From: JAFAFN01 sp963707555
GTDB taxonomy: Bacteria; Actinomycetota; Acidimicrobiia; Acidimicrobiales; Microtrichaceae
Length of the DNA: 64,000 bases
Direction: 5' to 3'
Assembly: GCA_963707555.1 (NCBI GenBank)
Contig: CAVPQM010000002.1
Span: 1 to 64,000 of the forward strand
Position 1 is the first letter of the stretch; each line of letters starts with the position of its first letter. The position numbers were made by a program, and so were the translations under genes. Shown here one piece after another: positions 8,514 through 18,643 of the stretch. Below the pieces are notes generated by a model. The model was not told where the DNA came from. It saw only the letters and a list, made by a program, of their open reading frames with translations, and made no database searches.

Positions 8514-9278
8514 TCAGCCGCCGCCGAGCACGGTCGGCGTCGACGCGGTGACCGCCGGGTCGCTGCTCACGCAGAAGAACTCCGAATCCAGCAGCACGTA
8601 CCGGGTCTTCGCCGGGCAGTCGAGCGCGGCGGGTACCTGGGTGAGGATCCGCCCGTCGTTGCGTTCGCTGCACGGCACGAGGATCGCGGTGCGCCCCTCG
8701 ACCAGGCGCACGCAGTTGGGCGGCTCGGTCGTGGTCGAACTGCTGGAGTCGTCGGTCCGGCTCCCCGAGCCGGCGTAGGCGGTGACCACGAAGAGCAGAA
8801 GGCCGACCAGCACGATCAGCACCACCGGGCCCCGCCGCAGCAGCCAGTAGTGGCCGGCGCTGAGCTCGGGTTCGTCGGGATCGAGCTCGTCGAGCCGCTG
8901 CCGGGCGTACGCCGCGTCGGGATCGCTGGCGTCCTCGGGTGCGCCGCTGAACGGCTGGCGTGACGAGCCCGGACCCGGCCGTGGCGGTGCGCCGTTCGAG
9001 CCGGAGCCGTTCCGGGCGCCGCTCGGAGCTGTGCGCGCCGCTCGCAGCTCGGTGTCGTAGGCCCGCCGTCGGTCGTGGTCCGACAGCACCGTCCACGCGA
9101 CGTTCACCTCTCGCATCCGCCGCTCGGCGAGGCGCCGCTCGGCGCCGGTCGACTCCATCTGGCGGTCCGGGTGCAGCACACGGGCGAGCTGACGGTGTGC
9201 ACGGCGGATCTCCTCGACGCTCGCGCCGGGAGACACTCCCAGCACCTGGTAGTGCGTTCGCACGGAGAAGTCCGTCAT
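8514..9278 (-). CDS. Membrane-anchored J-domain protein
   Basis: This 254-residue protein has an N-terminal J domain (about residues 7-72) with HPD in ARVLHPDRQ. A Gly/Pro/Ser-rich linker follows, then one transmembrane segment (about 150-170, VVLIVLVGLLLFVVTAYAG), an acidic Ser/Thr tract and a C-terminal domain with three cysteines. J domains stimulate DnaK; the topology suggests recruitment of DnaK to the membrane with an outer domain of unknown role. It is divergent from the MFS gene. A related, shorter J-domain protein is encoded at 45024-45593. Confidence 0.85.
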   Translation of the reverse strand: MTDFSVRTHYQVLGVSPGASVEEIRRAHRQLARVLHPDRQMESTGAERRLAERRMREVNVAWTVLSDHDRRRAYDTELRAARTAPSGARNGSGSNGAPPRPGPGSSRQPFSGAPEDASDPDAAYARQRLDELDPDEPELSAGHYWLLRRGPVVLIVLVGLLLFVVTAYAGSGSRTDDSSSSTTTEPPNCVRLVEGRTAILVPCSERNDGRILTQVPAALDCPAKTRYVLLDSEFFCVSSDPAVTASTPTVLGGG

Positions 9279-9347
9279 GGCAGCACCAGCCTACGGGCCA
9301 TGCCGAATGCGCTTGGGCCGCTCCCCCACCGGCCGTACACTGCGCGC

Positions 9348-10613
9348 GTGCCATCCCTTCGATCCTCGAAGTATTCCGGTGAGCCCTCCGTGCCGACGCC
9401 CGGGACGCTGCGCTCCGCCCTGCACAGCCAGGCTTTCCGCCGCCTCTTCGCCGGCACGCTCGCATCCAACGTCGGCACGTGGATGCAGAACATCACGCTC
9501 ATCTCGCTCGCCTATGCACTGACCGGCGACGCCTGGTTCACCGGCGTCATCACCTTCGCCCAGCTCGGCCCGATGCTCGTCCTGTCGCCCTTCGGCGGAG
9601 CGATCGCCGACCGGTTCAACCGCCGCCGGATCATCGTCGCGCTGTCCGGCTGGCAGATGGCGCTCTCGCTCGTGCTCGCCATCGTCGCGCTGTCCGACGA
9701 CCCGAACCGGCTGGTGCTCGTGCTCGTCGTCGCCGGCATCGGCTGCGCGAACGCGATCAACGGCCCGACGATGAACGCCCTGCTCCCGACGCTCGTGCCA
9801 CGCACCGACATGCAGCCGGCGATCGCCCTCAACTCCGTGGCCATGAACTCGTCGCGAGTCGTCGGACCGCTGCTCGGCGGACTCGTCGGTTCGCTCGCCG
9901 GCTCGTCCGCGGTGTTCCTCGTCAACGGCACGACCTATCTGTTCGTCATCTGGGCGGTCATGAGCGTCGACGTCGACTTCTCGCCCAAGGGATCGCACTC
10001 CGACGGCCCGTTGCGGCAGCTGCAGATCGGGCTGCGGGCCGCGCGTGGCCGACACGCTGATCACCCGGGTGCTCATCACCATCTCGGTGCTGTCGCTGTG
10101 CTCGCTCGTCTTCATCTACCAGATGCCCTTGCTCGCCGAGCAGCACCTGGGCCTCACCGGATGGCGCTTCAACCTGCTCTTCGCATCGTTCGCACTCGGC
10201 GCCGCCGGCGGGGCGCTGTCGATGGGGTCGTTCCTGTCGTCGCGGGACCGGGCGGGCACCACCGCGGTGCGCTGGTCGTGTTCGCCGGGTCGCTCGCGGT
10301 GTTCGGCACCACGTCGATCGTCGCGGTCGCGTTCGGCACGGCGTTCGTGTTGGGCGCCGCCTACTTCGTGATCGTCACCGCGCTCTCGACGACGCTGCAG
10401 ATGCGGGTCGCGGACGAGGTGCGCGGCCGGGTCATGGGGCTGTGGATGATGGCGTGGGCGGGGCTCGTGCCCCTCGGCGGCCTGCTCGCCGGACCGGTCA
10501 TCGACTCGGTGGGGATCAGCGCCGTGCTGCTCTTCGGCGCCGCGGTCGCGCTGCTGCTCGCCGTCGTGATCGACCTGCGCGATCCCGAGCTGGTCGCCCT
10601 CGGCGCCGAGTAG
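9348..10613 (+). CDS. MFS transporter, EntS-like (frameshift pair)
   Basis: From GTG 9348 the frame encodes an approximately 421-residue, 12-segment major facilitator protein. The N-terminal region FRRLFAGTLASNVGTWMQNI and the loop GGAIADRFNRRRII are typical of the EntS/MFS_3 exporter group. Between about 10045 and 10265 the frame switches and returns: one extra base near 10045 and one missing near 10265 restore a continuous protein. The last helices end at DPELVALGAE. The substrate is unknown; relatives export siderophores or drugs. It converges on murF across an inverted-repeat terminator. Confidence 0.85.
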   Translation: MPSLRSSKYSGEPSVPTPGTLRSALHSQAFRRLFAGTLASNVGTWMQNITLISLAYALTGDAWFTGVITFAQLGPMLVLSPFGGAIADRFNRRRIIVALSGWQMALSLVLAIVALSDDPNRLVLVLVVAGIGCANAINGPTMNALLPTLVPRTDMQPAIALNSVAMNSSRVVGPLLGGLVGSLAGSSAVFLVNGTTYLFVIWAVMSVDVDFSPKGSHSDGPLRQLQIGLRAARGRHADHPGAHHHLGAVAVLARLHLPDALARRAAPGPHRMALQPALRIVRTRRRRRGAVDGVVPVVAGPGGHHRGALVVFAGSLAVFGTTSIVAVAFGTAFVLGAAYFVIVTALSTTLQMRVADEVRGRVMGLWMMAWAGLVPLGGLLAGPVIDSVGISAVLLFGAAVALLLAVVIDLRDPELVALGAE

Positions 10614-10644
10614 CCCGGCGACCTTCCACCACCACCAGCGTCAC

Positions 10645-10720
10645 ACCGTCCCGAAAAACGGGACGGTTGGGTGACTTGAGGTCAGCCGAGGTGACGGAAC
10701 GTTCAGTTTTTCGGGACGGT
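10645..10720. terminator. Nested inverted repeats between convergent genes
   Basis: A hairpin CCGTCCCG-AAAAA-CGGGACGG occupies 10646-10666. The 15-nt sequence ACCGTCCCGAAAAAC at 10645-10659 also has a perfect inverted copy at 10706-10720. The block lies between the MFS gene (plus) and murF (minus), so a bidirectional terminator with two alternative folds is likely. Confidence 0.7.
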
Positions 10721-10766
10721 TCGACAGGGGGTGTCGGAAGAGTGCCGACAGGGTCGGCGTCCGCAC

Positions 10767-12082
10767 TCAGGCCAGCAGTGCCGCGGCCACCACTTCCAGA
10801 CCGGCCACCCGCGACCCCTTCACCAGCACCACGTCGCCGTCGCCCAGGTCGAGGCCGCCGAGGGTCGCCAGCACCTCGTCGGTGTCGGGCACCGGCGCGA
10901 CTCCGTACAGCTCGGTCGCCACCGACACCAGCTCCACGTCGAGCGACGCGGCCAGCGCCGCGATGCGCTCGTGCTCAGCGGCGGCGGTGTCACCGAGCTC
11001 GGCCATCACGCCGACCACCGCCACGCGCCGGGTCACCGGCAGCGACGCGAGCGACCGCAGCGCGGCGGCCATCGACGCCGGCCCGGCGTTGTACGCGTCG
11101 TTCAGCACCAACAGCCCCGACGACGCCCGCTGCAGGTCCATGCGCCACGGCGACGACCCCGAGGACTCGAGGCCCTGCACGACCCGCTCCAGCGGCACAC
11201 CCAGCCCGAGCGCCGCTGTCGCCGCCGCCAGGGCGTTCGACACGTTGTGCACGCCGCGGATGCCCAGGTGGACCGCCGCGCTCCCCCACGGCGACTCCAG
11301 CACGAACGACGGCCGCAGCTCGACGTCGACCTCGATGTCGCTCGCCCTCACGTCACCCCCGGCACCGAAGCGCAGCACCGGCGCAGCGCTCCGGACCGCC
11401 ATCGCCGCGACCAGTTCGACCTCGGCGTTCAGCACCGCGAGCCCATCGGCGGGCAGCGCCTCGATCAGCTCGCCCTTGGTCCGGGCGATCTCGGTCAGGT
11501 CGCCCATCACCTCGGTGTGCACGCCCTCGACCGTGGTGACCACGCCGACGGTCGGCCGGGCCATGTCGCACAGGGTCGCGATGTGCCCGGCACCTCGGGC
11601 GCCCATCTCGACCACGACCGCCTCGACGTCGTCGGGGGCGTTCGCCAGCGTCAACGGCACGCCGAGCTCGTTGTTGAAGGACCGCTCCGACGCGGCGGTC
11701 ACGAAGTGCTGAGCGAGCACCGAGGCCAGCAGGTCCTTCGTGGTCGTCTTGCCGACCGAGCCGGTCACGCCCACGACGCGGTCGGGCATCCGGTCCGCGC
11801 ATGGCGCCAGCCAGCGCCGGGAGTGCGGTCGCGACGGACTCGACCACGATCGACGGCCCCGGATCGACCGGGTGCTCTGCCAGGACGGCGCCGGCGCCTG
11901 CGGCGAGGGCTGCCGACACGAAGTCGTGGCCGTCACGCTCCCCTCGAACCGCGACGAACAGCTGTCCTGCGGCCACCGAACGGGAATCGATCGACAAGCC
12001 GTCGAGGACGACGTCGGGACCGACCAGTTCGCCGTGCGAGCGCCGCGGCGAGCGACGAGGCATCGATGCGCAGTTCGGGCAT
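10767..12082 (-). CDS. murF: UDP-N-acetylmuramoyl-tripeptide--D-Ala-D-Ala ligase, MurF (frameshifts)
   Basis: MurF adds D-Ala-D-Ala to the muramyl tripeptide in peptidoglycan synthesis. The Mur-ligase P-loop VVGVTGSVGKTTTKDLLASV, the central ERSFNNELGVPLTLANAP and the C-terminal domain with LNDAYNAGPASM are clear. The N-terminal domain (GLSIDSRSVAAGQLFVAV) lies in another frame. The start MPELRIDAS is at ATG 12082, with frameshifts near 12040 and 11805. The gene is head-to-head with ddl, 29 bp apart, so the D-Ala-D-Ala maker and user may share a bidirectional promoter. Confidence 0.9.
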
Positions 12083-12111
12083 TCTCCCCAGCTGCCTACA
12101 CTGCTCACCCG

Positions 12112-13264
12112 GTGCCTTTGCCCGATCGCGTCCGCCTCGTGGTGCTGTTCGGCGGCCGCTCCGCCGAGCACGACGTCAGCTGCGTCTCGGCCCGCCACGT
12201 GCTGCAGGCCGTCGACCTCGACCGCTACGACGTCGTCCCCGTCGGCATCACCCGCGAGGGCCGCTGGATGCTCGCCGAGGCGGCGGCCGCGATGCTCTCG
12301 ACCGGGCTGCCCGGCCGAGCTCCCCGCCTCGCTCGGATCGGCGGCGACGACCTCGATCCCTGCAGCACCTGCCGGCGACGACCGCTGCCGGCGACGTCGC
12401 CGACACCGTGATCCCGACCGTCGTGCTGCCCGCTCCTGCACGGACCCAACGGCGAGGACGGCACCGTGCAGGGCCTGCTCGAGCTGGCCGACGTGCCCTA
12501 CGTCGGATCCGGCGTGCTCGGCTCGGCGGTCGCCATGGACAAGGTCATGGCCAAGACGGTGCTCGACGCCGACGGCATCGCCCAGGCCCGGTGGCGCCGC
12601 ATCCGCGCGTCGACTCGGCGACGTCGACCGCGGCGACGATCTGGTCCGTCCGGATGCTCGACGAGCTCGGCGCGGACCGTGTTCGTGAAGCCGGCCAACA
12701 TGGGCTCGTCGATCGGCGTCACCAAGGCCACCGACGCCGCCGAGCTGGTCGACGCGCTGTCCGAGGCCTTCGCCTACGACGAGCTGGTCGTCGTCGAGGA
12801 GGCGGTCGTCGCCCGCGAGATCGAGTGCGCGCGTCCTCGGCAACGACGAACCCCGGGCCGTCGGTCGTCGGCGAGATCGTGCCCGGCGCCGACTTCTACG
12901 ACTACGACGACAAGTACGCCGACGGCGCGCGCAGACCGTCGTCCCCGCCGACCTCGACCGACGTGACCGAGGCAGGCTCCGCGACGCTCGCGCTGCGCAC
13001 CTTCCGGCGCTGCGGGCCGAGGGCATGGCCCGGTCGACGTTCTTCTACGAGGACGGACGGGCCGGCCGGGCTGCTGGTCAACGAGATCAACACGATCCCC
13101 GGGTTCACGCCGATCTCGATGTACCCGATGCTGTGGCAGCGACTCCGGGCTGTCCTACCCCGAGCTGATCGACGAGCTCGTCGAGCTCGCCCTCGAACGC
13201 CACGAGCGCCGGCTCACGTCGACCGCACCGACCGCCGATCCGCCAGGCCGAGGAGCCGTCGTGA
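12112..13264 (+). CDS. ddl: D-alanine--D-alanine ligase (many frameshifts)
   Basis: Segments of an ATP-grasp D-Ala-D-Ala ligase appear in order across all three plus frames: LVVLFGGRSAEHDVSCVSA, HGPNGEDGTVQGLLELADV, YVGSGVLGSAVAMDKVMAK, FVKPANMGSSIGVTKA, and the Mg-binding end EINTIPGFTPISMYPMLW. The start is GTG 12112. At least six single-base shifts are needed. After the last correction the protein ends EEPS with TGA at 13262-13264, overlapping the next gene's GTG as GTGA. Because the gene is normally essential and all motifs survive, I read these as sequence errors. Confidence 0.85.
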
Positions 13265-15646
13265 TCACCGACCGCCTCGCCGGGAACCGCATCTTCGTCA
13301 CCGGCTCGACCGGCTTCGTCGGCACTGCGCTGGTCGAACGGCTCCTGCGCTGCGTGCCCGACGTGACGCTCGTCCTGCTCGTCCGCGACGGCCGTCGCAG
13401 CTCGGCCCAGCGCCGCGTCGAACGCGAGATCCTGCGCAACGACTGCTTCGACCGTCTGCGCGACGAGCTCGGCGCCGAAGGCTTCGCAGCACGGCCGACG
13501 CGCGTCAAGGTGGTGGCCGGCGACGTCGGCACCGACGGACTGGGCCTGGACGACGCCGGCAGGGCCACGCTCGCGCAGCTGCGACGTCGTCATCCACTCC
13601 GCCGGCGACGGTCGCGTTCGACTCCCCGCTCGACCGGGCCGTCGAGGTCAACCTGATGGGCCCGCCCCGCATCGCCGACCTGCTCAACGAGCTCGGCGTC
13701 ACCCCGCACCTCGTGGCGTGTCGCACCTGCTACGTCGCCGGCAACCGCCGCGGCGACGCCCGGAGGAGCCCGGTCGACCGAACCCCTTCGTCGCCGACAT
13801 CGACTGGCGGGCCGAGGTCGCCGCGGCCCGCCGGACCAGGGCGACACCGACGCCGAGAGCCGCTCGCCCGAACGACTCGCGGAGTTCCGGTCGCCGGGCC
13901 CGCACGGAGCTCGGTGCCGCGGGCGGCCCGCTGCTCGCCGAGCGGACCGAGGCGTCCGCAGGACTGGGTGCACGACCGCATGGTCGAGCTCGGCCGGGCC
14001 CGCGCCGCGTCGGTCGGCTGGCCCGACGCCTACGCCTTCACCAAGGCGCTCGGCGAGATGGCCACCGCGCAGACGCTGCGCAGCCAGGGCGACGCGCCCG
14101 GTCAGCATCGTGCGCCCCTCGATCATCGAGTCGGCGCTGGTCGAGCCGCGCCCGGGCTGGATCCGCGGCTTCCGCATGGCCGAGCCGATCATCCTGTCCT
14201 ACGCCCGCGGCCTGCTGAAGGAGTTCCCCGGCGTACCCGAGGGCGTCGTCGACGTGATCCCGGTCGACCTCGTGGTCGCCGCCATCGTCGCGGCCGCCGG
14301 GCGCCCGCCCGACGACGAGCCGACCCGCTCCCGAGCCACCCCACATCATCCAGGTCGCGACCGGCACGCCAACCCGCTCAAGTACCAGCGGCTGGTCGAC
14401 CGGGTGCGCGAGCTGGTTCACCGAGCACCCGCTCTACGACCGCGACGGCCAGCCGATCGTCGTGCCGGACTGGACGCTTCCCGGGCGCGGCCGGCGTCGA
14501 GGGCCAGCTCAACCGGGCCATCGACGTGCTGCGAACCGGCCGAGAAGGTCGTCGTCGAACCTGCCCGCTCCGGGGCAGCAGGCCGCCGAGTGGGGCGCGC
14601 ACGGTCGAGGAGCGACGCGACGCAGGCCGAGCGGGCCCTGACCTACGTCGAGCTCTACGGCGCCTACACCGAGTGCGAGGCCGTCTACGGCGTCGACCAC
14701 CTGCTCGACCTGTGGGACTCGCTGGACGCCGACGACCGCGCGGAGTTCGCCATCGACCCCGGCGTCGATCGACTGGGACCACTACGTCACCGAGATCCAC
14801 CTGCCGTCGGTGGTCGAGCACGGCCGGGCCGGTCCCCGCCGTCGCGCAGCTCGCAGGCGGACCCGCACCGACCGGCTGCGCGGCACAGGTCCTGTCGCCC
14901 GAACGCCAGCTGGCCGCCTTCGACCTCGAGAACACGCTCATCGCGTCCAACGTGGTGACGTCGTACGCCTGGCTCGCCACCCGACGCCTCTCCCCGCGGA
15001 CCGGCTGCGGTTCGTGCCGCGGACGCTGGCCGAGGCGCCGTCGCTGCTCGCCCAGGACCGCAAGGACCGCTCCGACTTCCTGCGCTCGTTCTACCGGCGC
15101 TACGAGGATGCCCCGCTCGAGCAGCTCGAGGCCGACGCCCGCGAGCACTTCAACCAGCTGCTGCTCGAACGTCGTTCCCCGCGGCGATCCGCCGGGTCCG
15201 CGAGCACCGTGCGCTCGGCCACCGCACGGTGCTCATCACCGGCGCGCTCGACTTCGTGATCGAACCGCTCGCGGCCGCTGTTCGACGACATCGTCTGCGC
15301 CCGCGTCGGCACCGAGGTCGACGACGGGGTCGGACGTCCTGACCGGCCAGCTCGACGAGGTCCCGCCGACGGCCGAGGCCGGGCGCGCTGCTCGACCGAC
15401 TGCCGCGAGCGCGAGGGCCTCGACCTCGGCCGAGTCGCGTGGCCTACGCCGACTCGTCCTCGGACCTGCCGATGCTCGAGGCGGTCGGCTTCCCGGTCGC
15501 GGTCAACCCCGAGCCCCGTCTGGCGTCGATCGCCCGCAAGCGGGGCTGGCTCGTCGAGGACTTCCGGCCGGCGCCGGGCTTCCGCCACCGCCTGGTGCCG
15601 ATGGCTCGTCGGCAGGCGACCGCAGGCCCGTGGTGGTGCCCGATGA
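13261..15646 (+). CDS. Fatty acyl-CoA reductase fused to HAD-IB phosphatase (many frameshifts)
   Basis: The protein is about 790 residues. The N-terminal half is a thioester/acyl-CoA reductase of the male-sterility type: Rossmann motif VTGSTGFVGTALVERLL, active-site YAFTKALGE, and SIVRPSIIESALVEPRPGW. After about residue 540 a HAD subfamily-IB domain follows: motif I FDLENTLIAS, motif II TVLITGALDFVI, and motif IV VAYADSSSDLPMLEAVGF. Glu replaces the usual second Asp of motif I. A reductase making fatty aldehyde or alcohol plus a phosphatase suggests lipid synthesis. More than ten frameshifts are needed. The start GTGA overlaps ddl; the corrected stop TGA (15644-15646) overlaps the next ATG. 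Confidence 0.78.
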
Positions 15647-16970
15647 AGGCCCTCTCGCATCGACACGCGACGTACGCCGGTTCGGCGCGGCGCGCCTGTT
15701 CGGCAGCGCCCGCGCCGTGTCGGCGCGCACGACTCGGTCCGCTCTCCTCGGCGACGTCGACCCGCCCGACGCTGCCCGGTCCCGACTGGGTGCCGCATCC
15801 GGCCCCGCTGTCGGGCATCTGCGGGTCCGACCTGGCCACGGTCGACGGCACGCTCGTCGCGCTGGTTCGAGCCGATCGTCTCGTTCCCGTTCGTGCCCGG
15901 CCACGAGGTCGTCGCGGACGACCCCGACGGACGCCGTGTCGTGCTCGAACCGGTGCTCGGCTGCGTGACCCGGGGCATCGAACCGCCGTGCGCCGCCTGC
16001 GCCGACGGTCGGCTCGGCAACTGCGAGCACCTGGCCCACGGCTGCTTGGAGCCGGGCCTGCAGAGCGGCTACTGCTGCGACACCGGCGGCGGATGGTCCG
16101 ACGGAGATGGTCGCCCACCCGTCGCCAGCTGCACGTCGTGCCCGACGAGCTCGACGACCACGCCGCGGTGCTGGTCGAGCCGACCGCCTGCGCGGTGCAC
16201 GCCGCGCTGTCGGCCTCGGTCGGCCGTGACGACACCGTCGCCGTGATCGGCGCCGGGACCCTCGGACTGCTCACCATCGCGGCGCTGTCGCGGTGGAGCC
16301 CCGCCGGCCGCCTGATCGTCGCCGCCAAGCACCCGCACCAGCGACGGCTGGCCGCCGAGCTCGGCACCGTCGACGGGGTCGCTCCGACGGTCTGCGAGCC
16401 GGGCACGTTGCTGCGCACCGTGCGCCGGTGGTGGGCACCTCGTTCGTCGGCGACGGCACCAGCGTGCACGACCGCCTCACCGGCGGTGTCGACGTCACGA
16501 TCGACTGCGTCGGCTCCGCCGACAGCATCGCGACGGCAACCGCCATGACCCGCCCCGGCGGGCGTGTCGTGCTCGTCGGCATGCCCACGCCGCAGCACCT
16601 CGACCTCACCGCGCTCTGGCAGCGGGAGCTGTCGCTGCAGGGCGTCTACGCCTACGGCACCGAAGCCGTCGGCGGCACCGCGGTGCGCACCTTCGACCTG
16701 GCCTTCGAGCTCGTCGCCGCCGCCGACCTGGGCCGACTGGTCACGGCCTCGTACCCGCTGGAGCGCTACACGGACGCCATCGCCCACGCGAGCACCGCGG
16801 GTCGTCGAGGCGCCACCAAGGTCGTGTTCTCGCTGCACGACCCCGACCACCCGGCGGCGCCGGTGCTGCGGGCGCGACGTCCGAGCGCACCACGACCGCC
16901 CCGCACCCCACGACCCGGGCGGGCGCGCCACACCGCCCCTGGAATCGACGCGAAAGATCCCGAACGATGA
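15643..16970 (+). CDS. Zinc-dependent alcohol/polyol dehydrogenase (frameshifts)
   Basis: A medium-chain dehydrogenase of about 440 residues. The catalytic-zinc region GICGSDLATVDG and PFVPGHEVVAD and a structural-zinc cysteine cluster (C-x8-C-x2-C-x7-C in CVTRGIEPPCAACADG and onward) are present. The NAD(P) fold follows with VAVIGAGTLGLLTIAALS, then the catalytic-domain end VTIDCVGSADSIATA. A Pro/Arg-rich tail extends beyond the usual end. Frameshifts lie near 15790, 15868, 16105 and 16430. The ATG at 15643 overlaps the upstream stop and its own stop overlaps the next ATG (16967), both as ATGA. The substrate is unknown. Confidence 0.83.
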
Positions 16971-18642
16971 GTCCGCACCGCCGACCCGTGTCCACCGAGC
17001 GCCGCGCCACGCCGAGCTCGCCGTTGGCCCGACGCCCACGCGTCGAGGCCGCGCCACGGCCTGGGCTCGTGCTCGACGTCGACCGCTCCACCCCGCCGGT
17101 GCTGTTCCACTCCGGTGAGCAGTTCCGGCTCGAGCGACTGCCGGCGGACCGCAGCCGGATCATCTACCCGCCCGAGCCGCTGCCCGGTCTCGAGGATCCC
17201 GACGGCGCGATCCGCGATGCGCTGCTGCACCCGATCGATTCCGACCCGCTGCCCGAGCTGCTCTTCCCGGGCATGCAGCTCACGATCGCGTTCGACGACA
17301 TCTCGCTGCCGCTGCCGCAGATGCGGCGACCCGACGTCCGCCAGCGCATCATCGAAGCGGTGCTCGACCTGGCCGCCGAGGCCGGCGTCGACGACGTGCA
17401 CCTGATCGCGGCGCTGGCGCTGCACCGTCGCATGACCGAGGCCGAGCTGCGCCACTGCGTCGGTGACCGCGTGTACGACGCGTTCGCGCCGCGGGGACAG
17501 CTGTACAACCACGACGCCGAAGACCCCGACGCCATGATGATGATCGGCGAGACCCGTCACGGCGAGGAGGTGCAGATCTCGAAGCGTGCGGCGACCTCGG
17601 ACCTGATCGTCTACGTGAACCTGAACCTGGTGTCGATGGACGGCGGTTGGAAGTCGACCGCCACGGGGCTGTCCGGCTACCAGGCGCTTCGCCACCACCA
17701 CAACGTCGAGACCATGCGCGCCACCCGGTCCTTCATGGACCAGGAGAAGTCCGAGCTGCACCGCAGCAACTGGCGCCAGGGCGAGGTGCTGCGCGACGCG
17801 GGCATCAAGGTCTTCCAGATCGAGACGACGGTGAACAACGACCTCTTCGGCGACGGTCCGCTGTCGGTGCTCGCCAAGCGCGAGTGGGAGTGGACCGCTC
17901 GCGACCGTGCCACGTTCCTCGGTGTCCAGAAGGGCCTCGACCGCCTGCGCCCCGCGGCACGCCGCAAGGTCATGCACTCCTGGGAGGCGCCCTACGCGCT
18001 CACCTCGGTCCAGGCCGGCGAGGTCGAGGCGGTGCACAAGATCACCACCCAGCACGTCTACGACCAGCAGCTCGTGCCAGGTCGAGGGCCAGACCGACGT
18101 GGTGCTCTACGGACTGCCGTACGTCGGCCCGTACAACGTGAACTCGATCATGAACCCGATCCTGGTCATGTGCCTCGGGCTCGGCTACTTCTTCAACATG
18201 TACAAGGGCAAGCCGCGTGGTCCGCGAGGGCGGGGTGCTGATCATGACGCACCCCACCACGAACGAGTTCCACCCGGTGCACCACCCGTCGTACATCGAC
18301 TTCTTCGAGCAGGTGCTGCCCGAGACGACCGATCCGCTCGAGATCGAGGCCCGCTTCGAGAAGTCCTTCGCGACCGACGAGTGGTACCGCCACCTGTACC
18401 GGACCAGCTACGCGTACCACGGCGTGCACCCGTTCTACATGTGGTACTGGGGCAGCCACGCGCTCGAGCACCTGGGACAGGTGATCGTCGTCGGCGGTGA
18501 CCCTGCGACGGTGCGACGGCTGGGCTTCCGTCCCGCGTCGACGCTCTCGGATGCACTCGAGATGGCCAGCGACGTCGTCGGCCCGTCCCCCACCGTCACC
18601 TACGTGAAGAACCCGCCGCTCGGCATGTCGGACGTGAGCTGA
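16967..18642 (+). CDS. LarA-like (DUF2088) protein, possible nickel-pincer racemase relative
   Basis: About 557 residues, with frameshifts near 18079 and 18222. The N-terminal half matches the lactate-racemase LarA fold: IAFDDISLPLPQM (D110, D111), a His at 153 in LALHRRMTEAEL, NHDAEDPDA (H182), and VQISKRAATSDL with K206 where LarA attaches its nickel-pincer nucleotide. The LarA segment that supplies a further histidine before a Gly-rich loop reads NLNLVSMDGGWKSTATGLSG here, so that ligand is missing or moved. LarA enzymes racemise or epimerise 2-hydroxy acids. Cofactor genes larB, larC and larE are not in the window. The gene is coupled to the dehydrogenase before it and to plsC after it. 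Confidence 0.75.
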
Positions 18643-18643
18643 C

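Noticed and set aside
10731..15968. A single 1745-residue plus-strand reading frame
   Set aside because: It is a chance open frame in GC-rich DNA, antisense to murF at first, that then picks up pieces of ddl and the reductase-HAD protein between frameshifts. Its first third has no protein-like character.
12112..16970. ddl, reductase-HAD and dehydrogenase as pseudogenes
   Set aside because: All catalytic motifs survive in order and overlapping stop-start junctions reappear once frames are corrected. Similar errors hit polA, rpsA and hisH, so sequence error explains them better.
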